DNA of 64,000 bases. Source: Bacteroidia bacterium (lineage in GTDB: Bacteria; Bacteroidota; Bacteroidia; AKYH767-A; OLB10). This document shows, piece by piece, positions 1 through 11,700 of this stretch. Each line of letters starts with the position of its first letter. Within the stretch, counting starts at the first letter, position 1. The position numbers were made by a program, and so were the translations under genes. The notes beneath the pieces were generated by a model that saw only the letters and a program-made list of their open reading frames with translations, made no database searches and was not told where the DNA came from. The DNA is taken from positions 62,001-126,000 of the forward strand of contig JAEUTI010000001.1 in the NCBI GenBank assembly GCA_016788065.1. Reading direction: 5' to 3'.

Positions 1-1254
1 ATAAATTATCAGAATCAAACCGATAGCCTTTTGCAAGTGTTAATTCAGAATGAAAAAGGTCTATTTTCTCCGGCTGCAGACTCCTTACTGATTAGTTTTT
101 TTAATTATAGTATCCTGATTCCGTTTCAACCTGCATATACTGATTCGCTTTATGCAAGGTATAAGAAGATCCGCATTGCTGTGAAAGAAATACAGCGCTT
201 GCTACCGGATGATATCAACACAAAAAGGAGTATTTATAAATTGTTGTATGGAACACGTGCCGCAATGGAAGAAATTATTTTGCAATTGCCTCAAAAAACT
301 GATGCGCTGGTGATATTTGATTCCGGTAATGAAGATCAATCAGGAATAAATGTTCATGGATTAAAAATAAAAAGCGGAGATGTATTATTATCGAGAGGAA
401 GCGCATCAGTATCTGCATTAATTGCCAGGGCAAGTAACTTTCCCGGCAACTTTTCTCATGTCGCTTTGCTTCATATAAATGAATCGAACAAAAATATAAG
501 TGTCATTGAATCACATATTGAAAAAGGAGTGGCAATAGCCGATTCTACAGCATACTTCAAAGACAAAAAGCAACGTATTCTGGTGCTGCGAAAACGCACT
601 ATTAATGACAATATGGTACCGCACAAAGCTGCCAGTGCAATGCTGGAAATGCTTTCCAAACAAAACATTCCATATGATTTTAGTATGGACTACAATGATG
701 CCGATAAAATGTTTTGCAGTGAAGTTGCATCCTATGCTTACAGCACACAGGGCATCAAACTTTGGTCAGTTCCCTCTGGCATTTCACATCCCGGAGCTGT
801 TGCCTGGCTAAATAGCTTTGGTGTCCAAAACTTCTCCACACAAATGCCATCTGATTTAGAATATGACAACGAAATGATGCTGATTGCAGAATGGTACGAT
901 CGCGATTTGCTTTGGGAAGATCATGTTTACAATGCAGCGATGGATGCACTTTATGAGCAGGCAAAAAAAGGATTATCTCCTGAAGCTTCATGTTGGTTGC
1001 TGCCGCTTGCAAGAGTGTTAAAAGGATGGAGTATTATCAAAAATAAAATGGGTAACATTGGACCAATTCCTGAAGGTATGAATGCAACTACCGCATTAAA
1101 AAATATGTGGTTGACCGAAAATCATGAAGATTTAGTTAAACACATAAAAGTGTCAGCAACTGAATTTCAAAAGTCAAAAGGTTACCTCCCACCCTATTGG
1201 CAATTGGTAAAAATAGCAAACATGCATGCTGCAGAAAAATTTTCCAACAAATAA
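1..1254 (+). CDS. YiiX/YebB-like permuted papain-fold hydrolase, 5' end outside window
   Basis: The reading frame is open from base 1, so the gene begins before the window; the first start-like codon (TTG at 31) is probably internal. The central part matches the circularly permuted NlpC/P60 (DUF830, YiiX) fold. A GDVLLSRG segment lies near base 380. The likely catalytic His is in SHVAL near base 455, and the likely catalytic Cys is in MFCSEV near base 712. In this permuted family the His precedes the Cys, as here. The region after base 850 is not recognised. Members are thought to cleave amide or ester bonds in envelope molecules, but the substrate is unknown. The gene is followed by a lipase gene on the same strand after 85 nt. 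Family assignment is fairly sure; function is inferred. Confidence 0.72.
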   Translation: MNYQNQTDSLLQVLIQNEKGLFSPAADSLLISFFNYSILIPFQPAYTDSLYARYKKIRIAVKEIQRLLPDDINTKRSIYKLLYGTRAAMEEIILQLPQKTDALVIFDSGNEDQSGINVHGLKIKSGDVLLSRGSASVSALIARASNFPGNFSHVALLHINESNKNISVIESHIEKGVAIADSTAYFKDKKQRILVLRKRTINDNMVPHKAASAMLEMLSKQNIPYDFSMDYNDADKMFCSEVASYAYSTQGIKLWSVPSGISHPGAVAWLNSFGVQNFSTQMPSDLEYDNEMMLIAEWYDRDLLWEDHVYNAAMDALYEQAKKGLSPEASCWLLPLARVLKGWSIIKNKMGNIGPIPEGMNATTALKNMWLTENHEDLVKHIKVSATEFQKSKGYLPPYWQLVKIANMHAAEKFSNK

Positions 1255-1339
1255 ATCTGCACCTTCACAAAAAAAATTAAACATACCATATCGATTATCT
1301 GTTTATGAGTATACGTTCATCAATTAATACATTTCTCCT

Positions 1340-2431
1340 ATGAAAAAATGGTATTTAATGGTGCTTATCAGTATTATAAGCTTTTCAGCAATAGCTCAAA
1401 AATTACAACCGGGCTTTAAAAAGACCGAATATATTCAAATGTTGCAACTGGCACTACGTCAAGTAGACGAATTGGACATGGCCATGAATGCATCATCACC
1501 TCAGGGATATCGTTTAATTTACCGATCAGGAATAGTTGGTCTCGATAACAGATGGGATTTATGGATGAATTCAGATAGCATTGCAGTTATCAGCATTCGT
1601 GGAACTACGCGTGAAATGGTGAGCTGGCTGGCTAATTTTTATGCAGCCATGGTACCTGCAAAAGGAAGTCTGCAACTCGAAAAAAAATACAACTTCGAAT
1701 ATCACCTTGCTGATGACCCCAAAGCCGCAGTTCACATAGGATGGTTGATAGGAACCGGAATGTTATCGCGTGATATTTTACCGAAAGTTGACTCTTTGAT
1801 TCAGCAGGGAATTACACAATTCATAATTACCGGTCACAGTCAGGGTGGAGGAATTACATTCTTATTGAATTCTCATTTACAATCCTTACAAAAATCAGGA
1901 AGGTTATCAGATAAAATACGCTTTAAAACCTATTCCAGTGCTGCACCAAAACCCGGCAACCTCTATTACGCTTATGAGTATGAAGCACAAAATGAAGAAG
2001 GATGGGCTTACAATGTTGTGAACAGTGCTGATTGGGTTCCTGAAACACCTGTGACCATTCAAACTGTTTACGATTTCAATGGTGTAAATCCATTTGCTAA
2101 TGCTTCTGCATCTATACAAAAGCAACCTTTCCCGCAACGTATTATCATGCGGAAAATTTATCGCAAGTTATCGAATCCACCCCGTAAAGCACTCCGAAAT
2201 TATCAGAAATACTTGGGCCGGAAAATTTCTGTTTTGGTTCGGAAACATCTTCCTGAATTTGAACCGCCGGTATACTTCAACAGCAGCAATTATTCGAGGG
2301 CGGGAAACACAATTGTGATGATACCTGATTCCAATTATAAGGTCCTCTTTCCCGATAATAAGGATCAGATTTTCATTCATCACCTTTTTGATCCCTATTT
2401 TTACCTTGCCGGGAAATTGCCGAACCGGTGA
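1340..2431 (+). CDS. Secreted class 3 lipase-like alpha/beta hydrolase
   Basis: This 363-residue protein starts with a signal peptide (lysines, then a hydrophobic stretch ending in AIAQ near residue 20). The nucleophile elbow GHSQGG is at about residues 165-170. Downstream, ADWVPE supplies a plausible catalytic Asp and IHHLFDPYFY near the C-terminus a plausible catalytic His. This order fits the class 3 (triacylglycerol) lipase family, whose members hydrolyse ester bonds in lipids. There is no T9SS sorting domain, so export by Sec to the periplasm or as a soluble secreted enzyme is expected. The real substrate cannot be read from sequence. The ATG chosen begins directly at the signal peptide. 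Confidence 0.78.
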   Translation: MKKWYLMVLISIISFSAIAQKLQPGFKKTEYIQMLQLALRQVDELDMAMNASSPQGYRLIYRSGIVGLDNRWDLWMNSDSIAVISIRGTTREMVSWLANFYAAMVPAKGSLQLEKKYNFEYHLADDPKAAVHIGWLIGTGMLSRDILPKVDSLIQQGITQFIITGHSQGGGITFLLNSHLQSLQKSGRLSDKIRFKTYSSAAPKPGNLYYAYEYEAQNEEGWAYNVVNSADWVPETPVTIQTVYDFNGVNPFANASASIQKQPFPQRIIMRKIYRKLSNPPRKALRNYQKYLGRKISVLVRKHLPEFEPPVYFNSSNYSRAGNTIVMIPDSNYKVLFPDNKDQIFIHHLFDPYFYLAGKLPNR

Positions 2432-2786
2432 TTAGAAATGGTATTTATCCTGAAAATGAGTGGATTATACACACCGGTTAACATCTTAAGTAGCTGATAT
2501 TCAAAACAATATCCATTGGAGCTAAGAAAATCATGAATTTTCTTGTCGAAATTGATTCTTTTCCTTATCATTACCAATCAGTTAGACAAAGCTCTACCCC
2601 AAACGCAACGCTCCAGGCCAACAGGTTTCAGATTCGCTCGAAAATTTATTGAAACTAAACGGATCATTAGTGAATTGCATTTTTACCAAAACAATATTTT
2701 TATTCGATACTGCGGACTTTTCGGGAAGCCCGGTTTCAATTGTTGTTAACTGAAATGTAGTTTTTAATGATTCATCAACCAACTAA
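2432..2786. other. 355-nt intergenic gap before the giant adhesin
   Basis: I see no convincing gene here; the short open frames on both strands lack a recognisable product. An 8-bp inverted repeat (AACCGGTG at 2423-2430 and CACCGGTT at 2472-2479) spans the end of the lipase gene, with a 41-nt spacing that is too long for a classical terminator. No clear TAnnTTTG promoter box precedes the adhesin start. Confidence 0.5.
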
Positions 2787-5700
2787 ATGAGTATGATGAA
2801 AAAATTACTTCTAAGCACACTAATTTTTCTACTGGCGCATTTCAGCTCCGTGCTTGCTCAAAATTATAACATTTCGAATTCTACTGTTTCCACTTGTTCG
2901 GGAAATTTTTATGACAGTGGAGGAAGTGGTGGTAATTATGCGAACAACGAAAATTACGTAATGACATTTTGCTCGAATGTTCCCGGCGAATGTGTGCGGG
3001 TATCATTCAGTGCATTTGACCTTGAGGATGGATTTGATTTCTTAACAGTTTATAACGGTTCCAACACATCAGCACCTGTTTTGGGAACCTATACCGGAAC
3101 TACAATTCCCGGAATACTTACATCCACAACCGGTTGTTTAACTTTTGAATTTACATCTGATTTCTCACAACGGGGACCGGGTTATGAAGCTGTGCTCTCC
3201 TGCGTACCATGTCCTGGTTCAGCCTGTCCGTCTTGCAATGGTGGTGCACCACCTGCAAATGATGCATGTAGTGGCGCAATGAATTTGGGAGCATTGCCTG
3301 CTCCTGCTGCGTGTCCTAACGGTGTGGGCGCATGGGCAAATTTTAACACTACCAATATTTGCGCTACAGCAGAAAATCCATACACCACACTTTCCGGTTG
3401 TCAGCCTGCGGGAAATATGGCATCTCCGGCAACTGATGTATGGTATCGTTTTACCATCACAGGACCAACTTTAAATATTCAGATTGCAGGGATGCAAACT
3501 CCAAACATTGGATTGTATGCAGGAAATAATTGCAACAATTTAACAGGACGAGGTTGTGCCATTGGCGGAGGTGGAATTTTGAACACTTCATTTGGGGGAC
3601 TAGCACCGGGCACCTATTATCTTCAGGTGAGTGGAGGAAATTTGAACGATCAGTGTGCATTTACACTTTCCATGCAAAATAATTTCGATTGTCAGGGTTG
3701 CGTGATTCAAAGTGGATTTACTGCAGCACCACCACCAACTAACGGAACATATTCTGCAGGTCAAACAGTAACGTTTTGTTATACAGTAACCGATTACAAT
3801 CAAACTTCTATCAACTGGCTTCATGGAATAGTTCCTTCTTTTGGAGCAGGATGGGATATGAGTACGCTGGTTACAAATCCTCCTGTTTCATGTTCCGGAC
3901 AAGGCACCTGGTCGTGGTACAATACGAATGTTACCAGTACTTCAACAGGTAATGTCACAGGTCCCGGATTTTATTTCGAATCGGCTTTAGGAAATGTTGG
4001 AGGTGTTACGGATGGTAACCCCGGGAATAATTTTGGAGATAACAATCCGAATAATTTGTGTGACTGGACCTTCTGCTGGACTATTACTACTTTACCTCCG
4101 GCCGCATGTGTGCAGGGAGCTTCTTTGAATATTACAGTGGATACCTATGGAGATGGGGAGTCGGGTTCATGGACTTCACTTGCATGTACCGGAGATCCGG
4201 TAGCAGATTTCTTTGCAACACTTACCTGTTGTGCGCCTCCTTCAGTCGCCGTAACTGATCCACTATGTTTCGGTCAAAATACAGGTTCTGCAACTGGTAC
4301 CGGGCAAGGTAATGCACCATGGGACTATATATGGAAAAATAATGCCGGTGTAACTATACAAACGGCAAACAATGTTAATGGATCAAATACTATCAACAAT
4401 CTCGCACCAGGTAATTACTCTCTTACATGTGTTGATAATACCGGATGTACTTCAGTAACTAATTTTACCATAACAGCTCCAACTCAAATTGTCGTCAACA
4501 CAGTTCCCACCCCAGCATCCTGCAACGGATTAAGTGATGGATCTGCAACTGTGAGTGCTGTCGGCGGTGCAGGTGGTTACACGTACCTGTGGGCACCATC
4601 AGCAAATACTGGCACAATTGAAACATTGCTGGCTGCAGGCACATACACTGTTACTGCTACTGATGCAAATGGTTGTACCCGATCAACAACAGTTGTAATT
4701 ACACAACCGGGTGTTATCAATGTTAATACCAGCTCAGTAAATGCAAATTGCGGTGCGAATAATGGATCTGTAACCGTCACTGCAAATGGGGGTGTTGGCG
4801 TTTTACAATACAGCATCAATGGCGGAACTTCCTTTCAGGCATCAAATATTTTTCCTGGTCTGGGGTCCGGAAATTACAATGTTGTTGTACAAGATGCCAA
4901 TGGATGTCAGGGTACCGCAGTTGCTCAGGTAAATAACTCACAGGCACCGGTTATAAACAGTGCTCCATTTACAAATGTCACTTGTAATGGAGGAAGCAAC
5001 GGGAGCATTACTATCAATGCCTCCGGAGGAACAGGAGCATTGCACTATAGCATAAACAATGGAACCAGTTTTGTTGCAGGAAATGTTTTCAATGGATTGG
5101 CAGCGGGCAACTACAGTATTATTGTTGAAGATGCAAATGGTTGTCAAGCCACTCTCAACATTACCATCACAGAACCACCATTACTGGTTGTAAATTTAAC
5201 AGGTGTTGATCCTATTTGCGGAAATGCAAATGGAACGATCACTGTAAATGCTGTCGGCGGTACTGGTGCACTTCAATACAGTTTGAACGGAGGCGCATAT
5301 CAGGCAGCTGCAACTTTCGGCTCTTTATCACCAGGAAATTATACGGTTACTGTCAGGGATGCAAACAACTGCACCATGAATGCCGCTATTGTTCTATCAA
5401 CGGCTCCACCATTAGTAATTGCCGGAGTGCCAGTTGCAAGTACTTGTGGTAATTCAAATGGAAGCATCACAGTTAATGCAAATGGTGGAACCACCAATTA
5501 TGATTACAGTATTAACGGAGGCGCATTACAATCAACCACTGCTTTCAATAATTTAAGTGCAGGAAATTATACAGTGATGGTAACAGATGCTAATGGATGT
5601 ACCGCAACTGCACTGATTGCAGTTGCCGATCAGCCAGGGCCAAACATTGTAACTGCAGTTCCGACTGAAGTTACTTGCTTCGGTGGCTCGAATGGAGCAA

Positions 5701-8700
5701 TTACAGTTACAACAGCCGGTGGCACAGCACCAATTCAATATAGTCTGAATGGAGGTCCCTTTCAATCATCAGCTATTTTCGATACTCTTTATTCCGGAAA
5801 TTACAGCATACTAATACAGGATGCGAATGGCTGTACGGATGTAGTGAATGTCACAGTTTCAGAACCATCAGCGGTATTGGCACCATGGAATGGACAGAAC
5901 TCCACTTGTGGATTTAGCAATGGATCTGTTACAGTAACTGCATCAGGCGGTACCGGAACGCTGATGTATTCTCTGAATGGTGGTCCGTTCCAGTTAAGCA
6001 ATACATTTAACAATTTATCAGCCGGCAATTATGATATAACCGTTCAGGATGCCAACGGTTGTATTGTTGTAGCGCAGACTTCAGTAAGCAATGTTCCGGG
6101 ACCAGTTATTCCAAATCTTACACTCACCATGGTCACATGTAATGGTGGCAATGATGGATCGGTAATAATTAATACCATTGGAGGAACATTACCATTTCAG
6201 TATTCAATCAATAATGGAGCAACTTATCAGGCCGGAAATACTTTCAACAATTTACCAGCAGGAAATTTAGTGATTCTTGTTACTGATTCTAATGGTTGCA
6301 CTGTTGCTACCAATGATGTTATCACGGAGCCATCATTAATAGTGGGTAATGAAATTATTACCGGATCAACCTGTAGTAACAGCAATGGATCGGTAACCAT
6401 TACTGCAGCAGGTGGAACAGGTGCATTGCAATATAGTTTATCAGGTGCACCATTTCAGGCAACAGGAAATTACTCCGGCTTAGCTGCCGGAAATTATTCT
6501 TATGAAGTTCAGGATGCTAATCATTGTATTGTAACAGGGAATTTTGTTATTCCTGATGCCCCCGGTCCAATTGTTACAAACACAGCTTTCACAGAACCTT
6601 TATGTAACGGTGGTACTGATGGCACCATAACCATCACAACGAATAGTGGAACCAATCCTTTGCAATTTACATATCCCGGCGGCCCAACATTAGCTTCAGG
6701 AAACTTCACTTCTGTTGCAGCGGGAACATACGACATTACAGTAACTGATGCTAACGGTTGCACTGCAACTACACAGGTTACGGTTACAGAACCTACACCT
6801 GTAGCAGTAAATATAAACATTACAGGATCAACCTGCGGTTATGCAAACGGCTCCATTGCAGCAGTCGGCAACGGAGGAACAGGTGCGATTCAATACAATG
6901 TTGATGGAGGCGCATTTCAGGGAAATGGCAATTTCAACAATTTACTTGCAGGAAACTATACAGTGATTGTTCAGGATGCGAATGGATGTTCACTTTCGAC
7001 TCCGGTGGTTATACCTGATGCTCCCGCACCTACTATTAGTAATATTCCCATAGTAAATCTGGTTTGCAATGGTGGAACTACCGGTGAAATTTCAGTTATA
7101 ACTGCAGGAGGAACCGGAGCACTTTCATATGCTCTTAATGGCGGCCCATCTCAGGCCAATAATACGTTTACGAATCTTGCGGCAGGTGCGTATACTGTTG
7201 TGGTAACAGATGCCAATGGTTGCACAGTTTCAGGAAATGTTAATTTGACGGAACCAACCTTGCTTGTAGTTACTCCTGCTGAAACACCATCCACTTGCAG
7301 CAATTCAAATGGAGTGATTACAGTAACAGCTAATGGTGCAACACCAGCTTACCAATATAGTTTAAATGGTGGAGCATTTCAGGCTTCTAATACTTTCAAC
7401 GGACTAGCAGCAGGCAATTATTCTGTCACAGTTGAAGATGCTAATGGTTGTCAGATTACAGAACCCATAACTGTTACTGATCTCCCCTCACCTGTTGTTT
7501 CAAATGTTGTAGTTGTAGATGCAGCATGTTACGACAGCGATGACGGCTCTGTAACAGTTACTGTTAATGGTGGGACAGCGCCACTTACATATGCAATGAA
7601 TGGAGGTCCATCGCAGGCAACCGGCATATTCAATAATCTGGTAGATGGCAATTACACGGTAATCGTTACCGATGCAAACGGATGTACTGCAACTGCAAAT
7701 GCTGTTGTCAATGAACCAACAGAGATAACATTAGTTGCAGTTCCTACTCCTTCAACTTGCGGATTTGCCAATGGCAGCGTTCTGATGAACGGGGCCGGTG
7801 GTACAGGAGCACTGACATACAGTCTGAATGCAGGACCATTTCAAGCATCAAATATTTTCAACAATCTACTTGCAGGAAACTACAATGTAACTATTCATGA
7901 TGCTAATGGATGTGAATTAAAAACCAACATCGCCATTTCTGATTTACCCGGACCGATAATAACTTCAGCTCCTGTAACCGATGCTCTCTGTTTTGGATCT
8001 GCAGATGGAACTATTACCATAAATACAAATAGTGGCACAGCTCCTCTTAATTTCAGCATAGATAATGGAACAACTACACAGGCTTCCAACAACTTCAATA
8101 ATCTTGTTGCCGGAAATTATGATATTGTGGTAACTGATGCAAATGGTTGTACTGCTATTTCCTCTGTAACTATAAATGAACCTGCTCTGCTGATTGGAAA
8201 TGCAGTGACTGTATCTTCTACTTGCAGCAATTCGAACGGATCTGTTACTGTAACTGAAGCAGGTGGTACACCCGCATATCAATTTAGTTTGAATGGTGGA
8301 GCACCACAACCTACAGGTAGTTTCTCCGGTCTACTGGCAGGAAATTATGATGTAGTTATTACCGACGATCACAGTTGTTCGGTGACAGTAAACTTTACTG
8401 TTTCCGATGAGCCATCACCTACACTTACCGCAAACAACATCACCAATGTAAGTTGCTTTAATGGCAATGATGGTGAACTTACAGTTGGCATAGCAGGAGG
8501 AACTGCGCCAATCAATTTTGCTTTAAATGGTGGTGCGAATCAGTTATCTCCTACATTCAGCGGACTTACCGCAGGAAACTATACCGTATTGGTAACAGAT
8601 GCTAACGGTTGCACGGTTCAGACCAATGAGGTAATCACAGAACCAACTATTCTTGCAGCAACTTACACAACCATTAACTCAACATGTTCAGCAAACAACG

Positions 8701-11700
8701 GAGCTGCAACGATCAATGCTTCCGGTGCTACTCCGGGATATACATTCCAGCTCAACAGCAATCCTGTTCAACCCGATTCTGTTTTCCAGAATTTGCTTGC
8801 AGGAAATTATACTATTACCATAACCGACTTGATGAATTGTCAATTGCAATTGCCAATTACCATCATTGACGAACCATCCCCTGTAATCTCTGCTGTTGCT
8901 GTAACCCCTGTAACATGTAACTCAGGAACCGATGGTACTATTACCATTACTTCTAATGGTGGAACTGGTACAATAAATTACAGTATTGATAACGGAGCAA
9001 GTTCAACCACGGGAAATATTTTCAGCACTCTTGTCGCAGGAACTTATGATATTGTTATTACCGATGCAAATGGTTGTACCGCCATTGATCAGGCAGTCAT
9101 ATCGGAGCCCACAGCAATTACTTCTAATATTAATACTACAAGCGCTTCATGTGGTAACAGTGACGGAACTATTACAGCAGTTGCTAATGGAGGAACACCG
9201 GGCTATCAGTATTCAATCGACAATGGTATAACCAATCAACCAAGTGGCAATTTCACCGGACTTCTTGCAGGAAACTATACCGTACTCGTAACTGATGCTA
9301 ACGGTTGCACAGAAAACTTTGCTGCCGCAATCAGTAATACCGCGGCCCCGGCGATCACCGGCGCTCCGGTTACTGACCTTACCTGCTTCAATTCAGGAAA
9401 TGGAACACTAACCATAAATGCAAATGGTGGAACAGCACCTTTAAATTACAGTATCGATAATGGTGCAACTTTCCAATCAGGTAATTCATTTACGAATCTG
9501 CCTGCCGGAAATTATCAACTGGTGGTTGAAGATGCTTTAGGGTGCCAGGCTAATTTTGCTGCCACCATAACAGAACCCGCATTACTTACTATCAACACAG
9601 CCTCAGTAAATACAACTTGTAGTGCATCGAATGGTAGCATTACCATAACTGCCGGAGGTGGAACAACCGCATACAATTATAGTATCGATGGCGGAACCAC
9701 GAATCAGTTAAGCGATGTTTTTGCTGGTATTGCATCAGGCAATTATGTGGCATTAGTTACAGATGCCAATGGTTGTACCGCCCAGGCAAATGTGACTATA
9801 ACTGATGCTCCCGGTCCGGGAATCACTTCTGCAAATGGAACAGATGCAACCTGTAATGGCTCAAATGACGGATCAATAACGGTTGTTGCAAATAGCGGCA
9901 CAGCACCATTGACATTTAGTATCGATAATGGCGCAACGACACAAAACAATGGCAACTTTAATAATCTTTCACCTGCTAATTATACCATTCTTATTAGTGA
10001 TGCTAATGGCTGTACAGCTTCAACATCCGTTACCATAAATGAACCATCTGCAATAGTTATAAATTCAAATTCAACTCCTGCTTCCTGTGGAAATAGCGAT
10101 GGAACTCTCACAATAGTTGCAGTTGGAGGTACCGGCACGCTGGAATATAGCATCGACAATGGAACAACCTTCCAGAGTTCAGCTACATTTAATAATTTGG
10201 TAGCTGCAACTTACGATGTTGTTGTAAAAGATGCAAACGGATGTACAGCAGCAGCAACCGGCACTGTGAATAATGCCGCTGCACCTGTAATAACCAACAG
10301 TGCAACAACCGATATTACCTGTTTTGGTTCTAACAACGGAACTATAACTATCAGCGCCAATGGTGGTACAGGGGTTCTGCAGTACAGTAATGATAACGGA
10401 GCTACTTATCAAGCGACAGGAACATTTAGCAATCTTGCGCCCGGAACATATAATATTATTGTTGAAGATGTAAACGGATGCCAGGCAACTACATCACTCA
10501 CTATCGTAGAACCTACTGCAATAACTGCTTCCGCCACTCTTGTAAATACAACATGTTCAGATGCCAATGGGTCCCTGCAAATTAGTGCCGGCGGAGGAAC
10601 AGGCAGCTTGTCCTACAGCATCAATAATGGTGTCTCATTTCAGGCATCAAATAACTTTAACAATCTGCTTGCAGGAAATTATACTATTATTATTGAAGAT
10701 GACAATGGATGTCAGCTTTCAATAAATGAAACTATTCAGGATGCACCGGCTGCTATCATCAGCAATATTGCAATTACAGACCTGACATGTAACGGATCAG
10801 ATGATGGAATCCTTATTGTTACTGCAAACGGAGGAACGGCACCATTGCTTTACAGTATCGATAACGGAGTAACCACTCAATCGACAAATACATTTAGTTC
10901 ACTTACTCCGGGTAACTACACCATCCTTGTTACAGATTCAAATGGATGTACCGTAACTGGTCCGGCAACAATTACAGAACCTGCAGCTATAACTGCGGTT
11001 TACTCATCAACAAATGCTTCCTGTGGCAATGCCGATGGAACATTAACCATTAATGCTAATGGAGGAAGTGGCACCTTGTATTACAGCATTGATAATGGAG
11101 TTTCCTTCCAATCTTCATCAACTTTCTCATTCCTGACAGCCGGAAGTTATACCATCCTGATAAAAGATGTTAATGGTTGCGAAATTTCACTGGCCACAGC
11201 CGTAAACAACAATGCAGCTCCATCTATTCAAAGTAATCCATTTTCAAACATTACCTGTAACGGAGCCGATGATGGAACAATTACCGTAAATGCCTCCGGT
11301 GGAATCGGAAATTTATTGTACAGCATAGACAATGGTGTTACCACTCAAAACAATGGCGTTTTCACCAGTCTTACTTCAGGCATTTATAATATAGTAGTTA
11401 CTGATGTGAATGGTTGCAGCGCAACATCAATTGTGACAATTACAGAACCACAATTACTTACTGCTACTGCGGCAGCTGTTACAAGCACTTGTTCTTTAAA
11501 CAACGGAAGCTTGACCATCTCAACCAATGGAGGTACACCCGGTTATCAATTCAGCATCAACGGCGGCACAACTTTTAGCAACAACGCTACCTTTAACAAT
11601 CTGATTTCACAGGCTTATAACATCACAGTTCAGGATGCTAACGGCTGCTCCTTCTCGTTCATATCCAATGTACCATCTGCACCAGGTCCATCCATCGCAG

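Noticed and set aside
2543-2749. 68-codon open frame before the adhesin gene
   Set aside because: No recognisable product, no promoter box, and an equally long frame on the opposite strand.
6521-6820. Open frame of 99 codons antisense to the adhesin gene
   Set aside because: Such frames recur at regular spacing opposite the SprB repeats and mirror the repeat codon pattern; they lack signals and are shadows.
7965-8309. Antisense open frame of 114 codons in the adhesin gene
   Set aside because: Its composition (many Cys, Ser, Tyr) is the mirror of the repeat units; no start region or family match.
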